The notes below the pieces were generated by a model. The model saw only the letters and a list, made by a program, of their open reading frames with translations. It had not been told where the DNA came from and made no database searches. Positions 1 through 41,031 of a DNA stretch of 64,000 nucleotides are shown piece after piece; within the stretch, counting starts at the first letter, position 1, and every line of letters begins with the position of its first letter. The stretch is from Phoebastria nigripes (lineage: Eukaryota; Chordata; Aves; Procellariiformes; Diomedeidae). Both the position numbers and the translations under genes were made by a program. The stretch spans positions 1-64,000 of the forward strand of contig JAYKAV010000300.1 in the NCBI GenBank assembly GCA_035582835.1. Reading direction: 5' to 3'.

Positions 1-232
1 CAACACCACACACCATCTCTCCTGCCCTGAAGGACTGTTATGACAGATGGAGCCCAAAGTCATGGACTAAATGAACTCAACGAACATTTTATAGGGATGG
101 CCCATAGACTAAGGGAATGGTATCTGTGTGTATATATCAAAAGACAGGAAAAGTGGTGGTGATTAATTGGAATGTATTGTAAAGTGTGGGACCTGGGCAT
201 GACGTAGATGGTATAGAATAAGGGGTGGATAC
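1..232 (+). mobile_element. 3' part of endogenous retrovirus internal region
   Basis: This stretch runs directly into the LTR that follows and ends in a purine-rich segment (about 218-230, AAGGGGTGGA) placed where a polypurine tract would prime plus-strand synthesis. No open gag, pol or env frame is visible, so this is probably the non-coding or decayed 3' end of the element, with the rest lying left of the window. The assignment rests on position next to the LTR and on general resemblance to avian ERV 3' ends. It could instead be ordinary intron DNA beside a solitary LTR. Confidence 0.5.
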
Positions 233-483
233 NATCCTTGTTTCAGCTGGGGTAGAGTTAATTTTCTTCCTAGTAGCTGGTATAGTGCTGTGTTTTGGAT
301 TTAGTATGAGAATAATGTTGATAACACACTGATGTTTTAGTTGTTGCTAAGCAGTGCTTACATTAGTCAAGGACTTTTCAGCTTCTCATGTCCTGCCAGC
401 AAGAAGCTGGGAGGGGGCACAGCCAGGACAGCTGACCCAAACTGGCCAAAGGGATATTCCATACCACATGACATCATGCTCAG

Positions 484-490
484 TATATAA
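484..490 (+). promoter_or_regulatory. LTR TATA box
   Basis: TATATAA sits in the middle of the LTR, followed by a GC-richer stretch. It lies about 150 bases before the LTR poly-A signal, the usual U3-R spacing. It may be inactive in an old copy. Confidence 0.55.
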
Positions 491-636
491 GCTGGGGGGA
501 GTTGGCCAGGGGGCGGCGACCACTGCTCAGGGAGGGGCTGGGCATTGGTCGGCAGGTGGTGAGCAACTGCATTGTGCATCACTTATTTTGTATATTCTTT
601 TATCATTATTATTATTTTCCCTTCCTTTTCTGTCCT

Positions 637-642
637 ATTAAA
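637..642 (+). terminator. LTR poly-A signal (ATTAAA)
   Basis: ATTAAA is the common variant of the poly-A signal. It lies downstream of the LTR TATA box and is followed by a T-rich segment, as expected at the R/U5 border. Confidence 0.5.
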
Positions 643-3600
643 CTGTCTTTATCTCAACCCACGAATTTTACTTCCCCCGCCGCCCCCTCCCGATTCTCTC
701 CCCCATGCCACTGGGGCGGAGGGAGGTGAGCCAACGGCTGCGTGGTGTTTAGCTGCCTGCTGGGTTAAACCACAACAGATTAGATTTAAAAGCCAAAACA
801 TCCCAGAATTTGGGGAATAAATATTTCACTGTCAATGTAAATAAGAAGATATTATCCACTTCTGGAGATAACATGCAAGTTCAAGACGGTGCCTACCTGC
901 AAGGAATACTTCCGAAACTCAGCAATTTCACTCCTCCCTACAACTTCACCTAATTCTCCATATCTGTGGCTCTACCCAGCCTGCAGCAAGCAGGGATCAC
1001 AATTTAGAGCAGTAAACTTACATTTAGAAATTAGATCAGCCTTTACAAAGGTACGGCCCCAACATCTTTCACTTGCATGCATGGCAGTTGTCCTTGACTC
1101 TCCCCCCACATGCACAACACACATTTGGTTGTGGCCTCAAAACCACTACAGTGCAGCACACCTTCCCATAATCCCCGTTCATTTCAACTGTTTATATGCT
1201 GAACAGTTCCATTCAGCTTTCACCTCTTCACCACACAGTAACTTTTTAGGCACTAACCAACGATGAAAAACACTCATCAGCTACATGTCAGCATATCTAG
1301 AAACTTTAGGAAACTGCAGTATCCTAAGATATCTAAGATACTTCCATTGAGACTTGAATTAACACTTACAGCCAGTTTTCTTATTGTCATTGTAGGAGGA
1401 GCCGAAATCAGCAGTAGTGACGCAGGTACATGGCAGGTAAAAGACTGAAGCCTTCCAGAAGTCCTCAATAGAACCTGTGAGTCACCTCCACAGGGGGCTC
1501 AACATGTTTTTCTTAAGGAAAATTAAGAAATCAATGGACAGAAAGAGTGTCAAGCAAAACTAGCCTTTACATTATTATGCTGCACTCTGTTATGAGCTTT
1601 CTGTCATTTGAAGACTTGCGCTCAGGACTAAACACTTTTTTCAGAGATGCACAAGTTCATATCCTTGCATCCGCTGCCTTCAAGATGGCGAATCAATCAG
1701 TCATGACTTCAAAACACAGAAACAAAGGAACAGGTAAAGTGACAGATTTCTTTGCAGCAGGTTACTCAGCTGTGCTTGAGCTCTGGTGTTTGGCATTTCT
1801 GCTGTTTGTGGCATTCTTGACTTATATATTCATTGTATCTTCATTTATGCACATGACCTTTATGAAGCCACTATTTAGCAGGGCAGTATCACCTTGTTTT
1901 ATTACCAGAACTTGTCATTCAGAAAACATTAACTCTTTCTCTTCATGCATAAAATTTTAATAAAAAAAGTGAAGCAGCAGATCGCACATAGCAGCCCAAA
2001 TCAACTCAGATTTTTTAAAGCCGATCACTCATAGGAAATTGTTGTCATGCTATTAAAATGTTTAGGAGAAATGAAAGCAATTAGTCCTTGGATTGATCAC
2101 CTTCTAAAGGGAATTACTTTTCTACTGTGAAAAGTACGCTGTTTGAAGGACTATAAAAGATTAACTCTTGTTTGATATTTGCATTTTGTTGGAACTGGAA
2201 AGTGCTGACCAAAGCTGTACTTATGGGTAACAAAACCACAATTCTTATCTCAGAATTCAAAACCTGCCATCAGGTGGCCAAACTGGCAGTGGAAAGCAAC
2301 AAACGCAAGAATTAAGAAACACAAACATCACTTTTTCCCCTTTATCCNGAGTAATAAGGACCAGAGAAAGCCTAGACGATACTACTATTTCTGCACCAGA
2401 ACTGGCTCCTACCAAGTCCTTCTGGTATTTCCACAGCGTGCCCTGAGCCCCTGCAGGACTCGCTAGCTCAGGAGCTGCTCTGCCCGCCCAGCTATGCCAC
2501 TGCCAGCCCAGCCTGGCCCTGGCAGCAGTACAGCCACTCGTATGTTAGCTCAGGTGCACTGCTACAAGCTGTGCCAGACTCAAGCCAGCATTTGTAAAAC
2601 CAGCTCATGCACACGCAAGGAATGACCTATCTACAAATTTGATCGTGTACACTCAGTAGTGGTGGCTTGTTAATGCAAAAGAAAACATTTTTCACTGTAT
2701 GTCCAGTGCTTTTGTATGAAAAACTGAAGAATGAGTACATTGAAAGGAAATTAGAGGCTGTGGAGTGATAAGAATAGCAGCGCATAACAATGTAACACAC
2801 AATAAACTATACAATAATACATTTAAATACTACTGGCGTCTGACATGCAGAAATGCAAGTGCCAAAACTGAAAATCTAGGTTTAAACATGATCTGTAGCT
2901 CATGCTGTATGCAGTGTTACATCAGCTGCTTCCTGCAGGTCGTTTTAACAAGTACTATTCTGATTCTAAATGTAGGAAAGCCAACAGTTAATACCCTGTA
3001 CTCAGAACAGCATTTTACATTTACAGCACTGACATAAACATTCATGAGTTATGCCCCTATGAGACAGGAAAGTAATACTGTGTTCATTTTAAAAAGCCAA
3101 GAAAGTATGAGACACAAACATTAAGTGGACTTCTCAAGGCCACAAAGCCAAGTAGAGAAGTGAGATCTCTTTGTATATTAATTACAAGACATTCTTAATG
3201 CAAATGCAAAATGCACATCAATTCACATGTTAACTTTTACCCTTTCCAGCACCACATCACCTGTAGAACACGAGAACTCTTCCTCTGTAAACACAAAGGT
3301 TGCTTATTTTAATGGTTCTCTACAACAATCAAACAGATTAACATTTCTATTTTTTTCCAAGGACAAGAATAGATTACTGAGAAGTAAGGTCAGACAACTT
3401 TTCTGCAAACCCTTTAAGTCAACAGTTGTCCAGGACATGAGAAGTCATTTTTTACCCCAGGCATGAAGTTACCCCAGTCACACATGAAAGCCTGGAATCT
3501 ATATAACATCCCTAGTATCATAACTCCTCCTTTTCAGTTGACAAACATCCAGGGCAGAGCAAAAAAATGCCAAAGTTTACTTTTTTTTTCAAGTTGCTTC

Positions 3601-4702
3601 CTTCATATAATAATGTAAATCAGAAAACACCCAGAATCCTGCATTCTAGAGCTACGCTATCATGGGGTACATCTAAACCAAACACATGCAAGAGACATAT
3701 TCCTTAAATCTGAAATATACTATTTTCTCAAAGGGTAAGATATAGAAAAACATACCAGCAAGCGCTAATTTGTCTCACTGATCTATCCCCTCAATAGCCA
3801 GAGGCTACTTTTAACTACACTGACTTAACAAAGGAATCTAAATTGTATAAATCAACGTCTCAATTAACATTTTGTTTAGGAAGAGTTACGGAAGAGAAAC
3901 AGAATGTAATCATTTGCTAGCACAGTGGCTCCAGAGGTCTGGGAGCGAGTGCAAGAAGAATGGAGTTGAATGTGGGAAGGGTCCATTATTCTTTCAATAG
4001 CGTCTGGTGCTACAAAATATGTGCTTGCATACTGTCCTACTTGAAAAGCTTAAGTCTTCAGTAGCTCCTTGGTCTGGGAAAATGGCAGGCACCCAAATGC
4101 TAACCCAGGGATCTAGGAAGGAGATCTACCTGAAGAACAATATTTTTCAAGTGGCCTTAGAAATGAAAAATGGCCATAAAGAGAAGTCTCATTCCCAAGG
4201 GATTTTATTCCTTGTGTCTGGCTGCTGTTCGTCAGGTGCCGTTCCCCGCACACATCCCCAGCACATTCTAATGCAAGAATGGAGAGAGGGCCTCTCTGAA
4301 AATAATCACGCTTGCTGAAAGACCTGCCCTGCATAAATATCTCTAACAACAGTACAAACAGAAATCAGCCTTCTTGCCCGATACTTCAGTTGAAATTTAT
4401 GGCACCGCTGGCTGTGATTCTGTTATTGCTATTCTACCTGGCTAAGGCTCAAAGTCACAGAAGTGGGAATTTCAGAGGTATTTTCAGAAATGCTGTAGCT
4501 CATTTGGGGGAAAAAAGCCTGACAAAAAAAAAACCTAGTTCTAGAAATGCTGTACCCATACATTAGTGAACAAAGCTATATATTACACATATATGCATAC
4601 ATGTATGAACACATGTACCATAGAGATGGGACAGAGAAGTTAGGGACACACATGGCCTCTGAAATGATATTTAATGCTACACCTTGGGAATAATAAAGCA
4701 AA

Positions 4703-4717
4703 GGGGGGGGGGGGGGG
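4703..4717. repeat. Poly-G tract (15 G)
   Basis: An uninterrupted run of 15 G lies in otherwise AT-rich intron DNA. It is flanked by AAAGCAAA and AATCAAAG. No function is evident. Confidence 0.85.
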
Positions 4718-6050
4718 AATCAAAGGGAATACTGAAAGACAGTCTCTTGTGCTCTTGCAAATATCACCAGCTGCTGGAGGATTTATATGCAGAAAAACTA
4801 GAAGTTGAGCTTTAACTTGAATTTCCCTTGCTTTCTTACTGGTTTGCTTCCAACCCTTGGAGTTTAATTAAAGTCCATCAGCCAAATTTTTTCTGTCTGA
4901 AGGCCCTAAATTATTCCCTTTTTAAATCTCTCTGTATTAACTGACCCAGATTTTTCAAAATCTTGAGCTTCCACTAACCTGAATTATGAATACCACCCCC
5001 CACATGTTTTTTTAAAAGGTTAAAGGATTTCAAGGTGATTGACCCAAGTAATACCAACAGCTATTGCCCTTCAATATGCAGGTATGCAGGTACATGTAAG
5101 TTATACTTACAATGAGTAACTGTGCAAGATATAGCATTCTGCATTGCCAGTTCACATATCAAGGTCTAATAGCCATTTCCTCTTAATTCCTAACAGAGTA
5201 TTTCATATTTGGTGACTGGGGAAGGAGAGAGTCCTATAAGAAATCTCTAAGACAAGTGGATAAGAAGTTTTACTGCGTGTAAAAGGAATCTCTATCTAAT
5301 CCTCTCTAGCTGAGGAAATGGTGCAATAAATTTGATGAAGAAAGGAGGGATTTAAAGCCAGCGAAAATTAGGATTTCTCAAAGCAGAAATGTGGAGGACA
5401 TGCTGCCCTTAGGAATAGATCTCTGCTATTTACTCGATCTACTGGAAGAACTCCCGGGGAGCATGTCTTAGCAAGAGAAAGGAAAGTTTGCTATGCTCTT
5501 CATTTCCTGTGTAATTCCAGAAACTGCCAGCACAATGATGTTTGGGGAGAACCACACAACAGCTATTCAAGAGGGAATTCAGCATTGTATTCTGAATGAA
5601 TGGAAACATTTTGAAAGATATATATTTGCTGCGAGTAAAGTAGAACGTGAACCCAATAAGGATCGTGGGCACACATATACCTTCAACCAGCTAATTGTAT
5701 ATTCTGACTCTTTCCATTATGACTTTCACAATATTCTTAGCAGTGCTAAACATCACAGTAAATCATCCAGGTTAGAGTTCACAGTAGCCATGAAGTAAGT
5801 GTAATAAATCAGCACTAAAAATATTATGCAACTACAGTTCAATTGATACCAAGTGTAGCTAATTTTAATGGAGAGGCTATCACTTTTATGTATCCCTGCA
5901 AGTTAGTGATTTGGGATCTCAGTGACCAGGATGAAGGAAAGGCTCTTCAGAGTCCAGGTTTCTTAGAATAAACTAGATGAATGGTTCCCTGCAAAAATCC
6001 CAAGGGTATTTCCCTCCAGCCCACTGCAAAAATATTCTGCTAAACATGAC

Positions 6051-6055
<5 letters not shown>

Positions 6056-6091
<36 letters not shown>
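6056..6091. repeat. Poly-A tract (36 A)
   Basis: An uninterrupted run of 36 A has no recognisable retroposed body or target-site duplication around it. Similar runs occur at several other places in the EIF2B3 introns. Confidence 0.9.
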
Positions 6092-6094
<3 letters not shown>

Positions 6095-9000
6095 GTAACG
6101 CAGAACAGTAAGGGAACCACAAGCTTTGGCCAGACTCAGGAGCCAGGACCTCAGCCCCAAGCAGAATCAGACCTTTTAACTGAAGAGGAACAGTCACATG
6201 CCTCATTTCACCCTTACTTTGCTTTAAACTAGGCTGTTTCCTCCCCCCCCATATTCCACATTGGCTGATAAATTCCCCAACGGCGGGTGTTAACTAACTC
6301 CGCATTCCAGTCTGCTCTGCGTCATGGAGTTCCACATCCCACTGATGAGGAACACATGGCGGACATGTGGTAGGGGAGAGCCTGACAGCGCTCGCACAAG
6401 CAGGAATAACTCCTCTGACCTTTGGCTTTTTTTTCTGTGTACCATCCCAACCGCACAATAAGGAGTCTGTGCCCCTCTGTTGCATACTGGTCATTCTGGG
6501 ATCGCTGGACACAAGCTGAAACCCTAAAATTTCCAGGCAGCTCTACTGAATACACGCTATGGCTGAAAACACACATTAAAAGCAAATAATTTGTCATTCT
6601 GTGTCTCACCCCTAACGAGACCATTCAGAGGAACTTTTTGATCATACAGGTTACATCTGCATCAATTGAGGTAAATATGTCACAGAAACAGCCGGTGATG
6701 GCTGCATTTCCCATCAACTCTGCGAAATAAACTAACTCACAGCGTTGCTAAAAACTACACAGTGGCAACTGTATTAAAATATTAAGACATCTTTCTGCAA
6801 CGAACAGACCATTTGTCATCTTTTCAAGACCCAAGCCTGGCTTAGAGTAACAATGAGAGAGATTCAACTTCAGTATTGTCCAACCTGATGACTCATCCAG
6901 AGCACTGCATTTACCAAGTCACATGGACTCAAGGGTGTCCAAGCAATACAGTCAGCTCTTCCTCCTTTGAAACCTCCAAAAAGTAAAACCAAATCACGGG
7001 CTAAGTGCTGGTCTGAGACCACAGCAGACAGACAGACAAATGACTAATGACGATCCGCGCAACATACATTTACTGACGATTAGAAACCAAATGCTGAGCC
7101 TCACGCTCTCTGCTTTTAGTCTTACGCGTACTGTAACGCTGGCAAGAATCTTGCAGTAAAATTAAATCCATTGCCAGTAAGTCTTTCTATAGCTACTTTC
7201 AGCAGAAGTCGTTCTAATATTCCAGATTCTAAGATTCATGACCTCTTACCTGTACAAGCTGTCAAGACATGGCATGACCTTTCTTTTATAAATAGGACCT
7301 GGATATGTTGTACATTCCTTTCAACCCCCCCACTGAATGAATAAAATAACACGGCAGCAGCAAAACACAATAAAATCCTGTGGAAGCAACAATATTAAAA
7401 TCAGTTATAGCAGTATGTTCTTTAAAATATAAAGTCAATGTCTCACAAACTGCTTTGATAGCATGTTCACGTTTATTGTACAAGCATTACATAAGGAAAA
7501 CATTTTAATTTGGTGCTTTTATATTTGACTACATCCATTTTAGAAACAATAAATCGTTTTAGAAATACTCCATTTCTGAAGTTGAAGGCTACACTCATCC
7601 CCAACATATTTACAGAAAAAGCAGAGCAAGTTGAGCAAAGTTTAAAAGCGTAATAAAAAGGGCAAACTTTCGGAGAAAATGAATGCCTTTTAGTTACAGC
7701 AGCTACTCTTAGTGAACTGAGAAACTTCTAAACAGGCAAGCAAGACCTCCAAGGGCATCTTGAGAACATCTACTCCCAACTCATGGCTCAAACAACTACT
7801 CACAGGCCAGTATCTTTTTCTGAAATGTTCAGCAAAATCCTCTTTTGTAAAGAAATATGATTAAAGCCACACCAACATTTTTAAAGAGTGGTTATAGTCT
7901 GAGAAGTTAAGTGTGTAAAAATCACACTCTCTTATGCAATAGACCTAGTTCCCCTGTTTTGATTCAGAGTCAGATCCCCTTGCTTTACTGGCTAAAATAA
8001 CTTTTTACAACTTTCTAAATTCCTACTAGTACTGTGAAACCAATTCAGTTCTGGGAAGGGGAACCAGATTCTTTTCTGGCTTGTGCATCTGCAAAAGGAT
8101 TATTACCTAAATCAACACATACAATTTCTATTTTTGTGATGGAGGAGCCAAAAAGAACCTGACTTATTTTCTGGATGCTAGTCAGAAAATTTTATTTTTA
8201 TTTATGAAACGAGCAGATCTGGAATAACTGCAAGAGCAGATCTGGACTAACAGGAAAGATACGAAGATCTACGCATCACTCTCTAAAAGTCACATTTTAG
8301 AGAAAAAAAAGATATATCCAACATCTTTCCATGGCATTCCTCAAAATACCACTTGAATGCAAAGGAAACGTAGTAACAAAAGTTTGCTAATAGTGAAAAT
8401 GACTGATTTTTCGAACACAGGAACACCACCAAAGGTAATACATGTATATTCATCCTGTAGACAGGAGCCCAGCAAAGAGTTTTTGCTCCCTGGTCTGCCC
8501 TGAGTTGCTCCTCAGGATTCTCCTACTGAGTTGGGTTATTGCATTCCTCCCTTTCCTGCCAGTGGCACAGCTTGTGGGGACTACTCCCTAATGCACAAAG
8601 TCCTGCTGTTTAATCTATTAAAAGTAATGCAACTCATTTTGACGCATGTGGCTTATGAAGTACTCGATCATACATCCAGCTGGGGGCAAGCTGGAGGTGG
8701 TGGCCTCCTTCACCAGCACAGCTAGATCTGGAAGAGGACATCTGCCCGTGATCTAGCTTAGGACGCTTTACACAGTGGAGCATCTGCCTATACCTGTGTC
8801 ATTCCCAGCCTTTCTCATGGAAGAAGATTTTAAAAGAAAAAAACAAACAAACAAAACCCCAAAAGAACCACCATAGGAGTGGCAGAGTATTTCAGAGATG
8901 CCAATTTCCCAAGGAGGGCAGCTTCAGAGAACAGAAACACTACAGAGGTTGCAGTGTGTTTATATATGACCCACTTATTTAAAACAAATTATCAGCAGAA

Positions 9001-12000
9001 AAAAAAGGCAATATCCCAAGGCAACAGAAAGGAAATCAAGTGTATCAAAGCTATTCCTGAACTCCCATTACCTACCCACTTGGCAGTGCTGACTTTTAAA
9101 ATTATACTACACCATTCATTTTTACTCTCATGATGCAAGGGGAAAAGGAAGAAAAAACTCCCCCATCTTACCCCCCTCTTTTTATTAAAATATCTTAAAA
9201 ACAGATCTGTATTGTTACTTCAAGGTTACTAATGTTAGTACTGTATATATTTATAGATGAGGTATTCCTTTCTGTCTGAAGCACATGAGGTAATAAGTAG
9301 CTGGAATTGTCATGGTGATTTATTAACATATTCTCTAGGAGAAGCCCTGCACCTGCGTCTGTGCAGACAGAACACCCACGAAGGCTGAACTCACCCTTAC
9401 ACAGCCCACAAGATCTTAAAAGGAAATGCTCCAAATTTAGACCTGCTCCAACAGGTGTCTTTTACTGTCTCACTTTGCATGACCATAAATATCAGAGGTG
9501 GAGCAAAAAAGCTCCCTGTCCATTGTAATCGTGCTTTGAAAACAAATACCTTTGCCCCCTCCAAAAGCAAAGGCGGCAGCTATGGAATTCTCATCATTTC
9601 CTCACTCCTTCATCCTGCCAAGACCCAAGTCAGAGAGATGTCACCGGCAAAACCAGGCTCCAGGGATGAGTACATAACTTTATTTTTTTTCTCTTCAAAG
9701 GGCCTTAAGCTGGCTCCAAAACTTCCCCAAACTGTGTTTCTTTCATTCTAGTATCTCATCTTGCAGCTATTTGCCAAAGTGAATGACATGCACAGGCTGT
9801 TCATGGCTTTTTATAAGCTCTCGTTACCCAAACAGGGAACCATTTCCTTGAAAATGCTTCCCCCAGCAGCATTAGTCTCTCTAGGCACCACCAATAAATT
9901 TGTCTCCTGGCCCATTCTGATGCACACCAAAACGTGCCTGGATGGATGTATTTGATACTGTTTTGCACTTGTTTACTGGAGGGAGGATGCCACCTGTGGG
10001 ACTTGTCATCAGGGTGATTAACAGCACAGGGAAAAAGAAAAAGGACAATTTTAACAGCTGAATGGAAAGCTTTGCCAGATTTGCTCTGGCAAGCAAAGGA
10101 GCAAAATCCAGACTCCTTTCTGTGGTGTAACAAGGAGAGGCATTCTCAAAACCAAAATGGCTATTCACAACTCACAAAACCCCAAAAGAAATCAAAACAA
10201 CAAATCTGGAAAAGAAATCCTAACCAAACTGAGAAAGGGAATAACAGGTTACACATGAACTTAGAAATCCTATTAAAATGTTTCATTCTGTAACACTTCC
10301 GTTATTACAAAATGCCTGAGTCAAGAGCAAATAAATATTTAATACTCAACAGGTACTCAGGAGAATGTGTGTTTTCCCCTGTCCCTCCCCACCAGCTGCT
10401 CTTTTATGGCAGGAAAGTGAAGAGCGTGAAATCCAATGATAGGAAGAAGGCAAAGGTCAGGAAAAAGGTTTTTCTTCAAGGATTTAAATTAGCATTCTAC
10501 AACTTTGGATGTTTTGTCAACACAACTTCCCTCCTGTGAGAAGGGGAAGCCAAAGGTCCTTTGAACCATTTCTGTATGGGATCTAGATTTTTAGCAGTAA
10601 CAAGATTCCTAGCTTTAAAGAAAAGTTCATCTTCCCTCTTCCCATTCCTCTNACCACTCCCTCCCTGTCCCTCCTTCCACTCCCCTCCTTAAAAAGGGAG
10701 ATTAAAAAGAAAATAGAAAAAGAACAGGATCTGAAGAGCAAAACAAGCACTGAAGGAGTTCTAGAGTTCATGTAACAAGACCACCATAGCCCTTCAAAGG
10801 GACCATTAAAAGCAAAACAAACAAAAGCAACACCCTCAAGATGTCTATTGTATTTTACCAAGGAACGAATGAGCGTACTGGAAATTCTCCCATCTTGCCA
10901 CAAAGTCTGTTATTTCATCAAAACAAAGTCCAGAGATCAAGAAACGGCCAACATGGTAGCTGAAAGTCAGTCACTTCAAGTGATCCATGAAGAAAAACGA
11001 GATTGGGCTTGCTCTTTTTTTTCTCCCCCCTCTCCTTGCTTTACTATGATGTATTAAAAAAAAAAAGACTTCAAAGATCGTTTTAAGCGTCGCTTTTGTT
11101 TCTCACATGAGAAAGTCAGGGTTTGAGCAGGTCTAGACAACACAGTGGTTAAAACATCATTAGCTGCCAACACTTCGTCTTTCTAGAGCTCCCACAGTTG
11201 TTGCTACCCTGGAATTGCTTCATTTGAAAATATTTGACAATTTCCATACACTATTTTGCTTCCCTCAGAACTGCTCCAAGATGGCAGCTGTAAAACAGAG
11301 AGAGTGCATGAGCATCCACAGCAGGCAAGTTTCAGAAGTCAGAAGCTCACCCAGGTGGATACTGGCCCAATGCTTCTGCCTGCTGCTTGAGAGCACCTTT
11401 TTCTTCCCCCCCCTTTCTTTCTTTCTTCTTCTTTTTAACACTTAGCAGATCTTCTCTCTTTGTGCTTCTAGACTATCCTATCATCTGTGGGCTTTACTTG
11501 GAGGGTGGTTAACACTTTATGTTAGCTTTGATAGCTGTGCATATGGAAAGGTAAGAAAGACAGGGAGACATACAGATTTTTATCCCATCTATGTATCACC
11601 AACACTACATTTACCAAATCCCAAACAGTTATGCTCACGAAGATCTGCTGAAGACAATGTATCTGAACAGGTGTTCCTGAAGGCAAAGTTTTGCCTGCAG
11701 GATAAAGCCTGATTAATTTAGCTATAGGGTAACAGGAATGAGAATCCTCTGGTTAGATGAACCTGTAAAATCAGAGGTCAACTAAGATCACACATGTTAC
11801 AGCAATTTCTAAGTCGTTGTATCACAGCCACCCGCTAGTGCTAGGAGAAAGCCATAAAGACAAGCCTATCACTAACAGTAGATAAAATATTCCTCCCTAG
11901 CCCAAAGTAGATCTATTAGTCTTTGTTGCTCAAAAATACAGAATGCAACAGTGCTGAACTTCCTATGTTATGCAGATCAGCTGCTGTGTATGTACAGAAG

Positions 12001-13107
12001 GCTTGCCTGCAGCTTGGTCCCTGCCACGTCCAGGAAAAACCCAGGAGAGAGCCAGTGGGAACATGCTGGGACAGGCTCTTTCCATCACAGCAGCTAACAC
12101 ATGGCTCACTCTTGACCACCTTCCTTCTAGGGTAATGCTTAAACTCAGGCAGAAGAGTCATCTTTCCATGAGCACACAGCACCTCCCTTGCATCTGGTAG
12201 CGGGATGTTCAAGGAAAGATTACACCTATCTGCAGCCTACAGCACATACCAGAGGCATTTTCATAGAAGAGATCACCTGGGAGCAGACCCCAGATGTCCA
12301 CATCCTTGACTTACAAGGTCCACACGGATGAATTTCCCAGCTCTCAGATGGCTGCCCCACACGTGTCTAATCTCACAGAGGTGAAAGTCTGACTGTCAGC
12401 CTGGGACAGACTACAAAGGCTGGGTCTGAAGGAGCCAGCAGAGCTTTCCACAGAAAATGTCAGACGATCTGTGTCTGAGAAAACTAAAAATCACTGTACA
12501 GAAGAGTGTAAAGAGCAACAAACCATCCTTCATTCTTCTACTAATGGATATGAATTACGCTACGCAGGAAGCTCAGCTAGTCTGGCGTATTTACTAAATT
12601 CATCCAAGTCCCCAGTGCAGTTTAATGGTGGATGTAACATGGACTCTCTAATGAATCTTTTTGGGCCTGGAAACACAGCTAAGGTTTTGTGCCTTATATG
12701 CACAAGAGTGTCGTGAAATCTTGAGAGCCTTTCTCGGATATTCTGTAAATCCATCTGGGACTCAGCCAATGAGTCTAGCATTTCATTTACGGACATAGGT
12801 CTACCACTTCTGAATCTCTGAATTTAATCTGTGTCTGAACTATAGCGATACTGACTTCATTTCAAGGAGAGTTACCTTTTCACCATTCCCTTTTTTCCCC
12901 TGGAATTTTTCACAATAAAGGTATCAGACAAGCCTATCAACTTGTTGTAATGATGTAATGAATAATAAAATACTGCTCCCTGAATATCGCAAAAGCTGCT
13001 TTTCCTCTTCCCTTCTCATCCTACTTTGTCTTTAACCATCACTCCTAGTCCACAGTTACTTTCCCCCATCCCCAGTTCAGTTTCTAATACAAGGACTCAT
13101 AAGCTTA

Positions 13108-40450
<27,343 letters not shown>

Positions 40451-40672
40451 GCTGCAGAGAGAGCACAGGGGCAAGGCCTCACTCAACCACGGCAGAACCG
40501 GGCAGGCCCGGGCCGGGCCAGGCCGAACCGAGCCGGGCCAAGACCGGTTCGGTTCAGCCTGGCCCAACTTTAGCCGCCAGCGTTTCTCAGAGGCGTGTGT
40601 CGGCTCCCCGCCTCCCCCGCGCCCCTTCCGGCCCGTGCGGAGGCGCCGGGCCTCCCCCCGCCTCGCCGTTAC

Positions 40673-40740
40673 CTCCGCTCTGGCGGCCGCCGGCTCCCAG
40701 CTCCTCACTGACAGGACAGGAATGGCGGCGCCGGCGCGCA
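40673..40740 (-). other. EIF2B3: EIF2B3 non-coding first exon (approximate start)
   Basis: A good donor, CGGAG|GTAACG, lies at 40672. A CTGCAG acceptor lies just before the start codon, so an intron of about 220 bases (40452-40672) separates a 5' untranslated exon from the coding start. The upstream end is a guess: it is placed near the ATGGCGGC and NRF1-type motifs, and no transcript data were available. Confidence 0.6.
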
Positions 40741-40741
40741 C

Positions 40742-40753
40742 TGCGCGTGCGCG
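40742..40753 (-). promoter_or_regulatory. NRF1-type site in EIF2B3 promoter
   Basis: Read on the minus strand, the 12 bases CGCGCACGCGCA match the NRF1 consensus YGCGCAYGCGCR at every position. The site sits about 70 bases upstream of the first-exon donor in a CpG-dense stretch. An ATGGCGGC core (plus strand 722-729 of the 40 kb block), typical of YY1 sites near start sites, lies 13 bases away. NRF1 and YY1 sites are common in TATA-less housekeeping promoters. Confidence 0.55.
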
Positions 40754-40983
40754 CGGAGAGCCGAGCGGGTCAATCGCTGTAAGCGGCGATAGAGCGCCGA
40801 TAGGCTCGATCCTCCCCCTCGCCTTGCTGCGATCGGCTCCTCCCGGCCAGGGCAGCGAGAACACCACCGAGGGAAGGATCCCAGGCTGCGGAGCGACGAG
40901 TCATGGATCACTGCCCGGCCGCGGGAGGGGCTCGGCGGCACAGCGCCCCCAGGCGGCTGGAGGTGGAGCTGCAGGCAGGGTGC

Positions 40984-41031
40984 GGGGGGGGGGGCAGTTT
41001 GCAGGGTGCACTGGGCGGGGGGGGCAGTTTG
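40984..41031 (+). repeat. Duplicated G-run motif
   Basis: The 15-base unit GGGGGGGGCAGTTTG occurs twice, at 40987-41001 and 41017-41031, 30 bases apart. The first copy is preceded by extra G. The G runs with nearby GGG and GGGG could form a G-quadruplex on the plus strand, the non-coding strand for EIF2B3. Confidence 0.7.

Larger units (their letters stand above)
233..777 (+). mobile_element. Endogenous retrovirus LTR (avian type)
   Basis: A block of about 545 bases has the layout of a retroviral LTR. Near its start is a TTTCAGCTGGGG-type sequence, in the middle a TATA box (484-490), then an ATTAAA poly-A signal (637-642), and the end is GTTAAACCACAACA closing in CA. The first base is an N and the second may be mutated from the expected TG. 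The five bases after the end (gatta) do not match those before the start, which fits a 3' LTR whose partner lies outside the window. I associate this LTR end with bird, especially passerine, elements, but the family was not verified. It lies presumably inside an intron of EIF2B3, antisense to that gene. Confidence 0.75.

Noticed and set aside
1480..1500. CCACAGGGGGC resembling a CTCF site
   Set aside because: The core is one base short of the CTCF consensus, so the match is not convincing.
12560..12796. 78-codon minus-strand frame starting MSVNEMLDSLAESQMDLQ
   Set aside because: Its composition looks protein-like, but there are no splice signals in phase with EIF2B3 and no family is recognised. 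A frame of this size is expected by chance in 13 kb.
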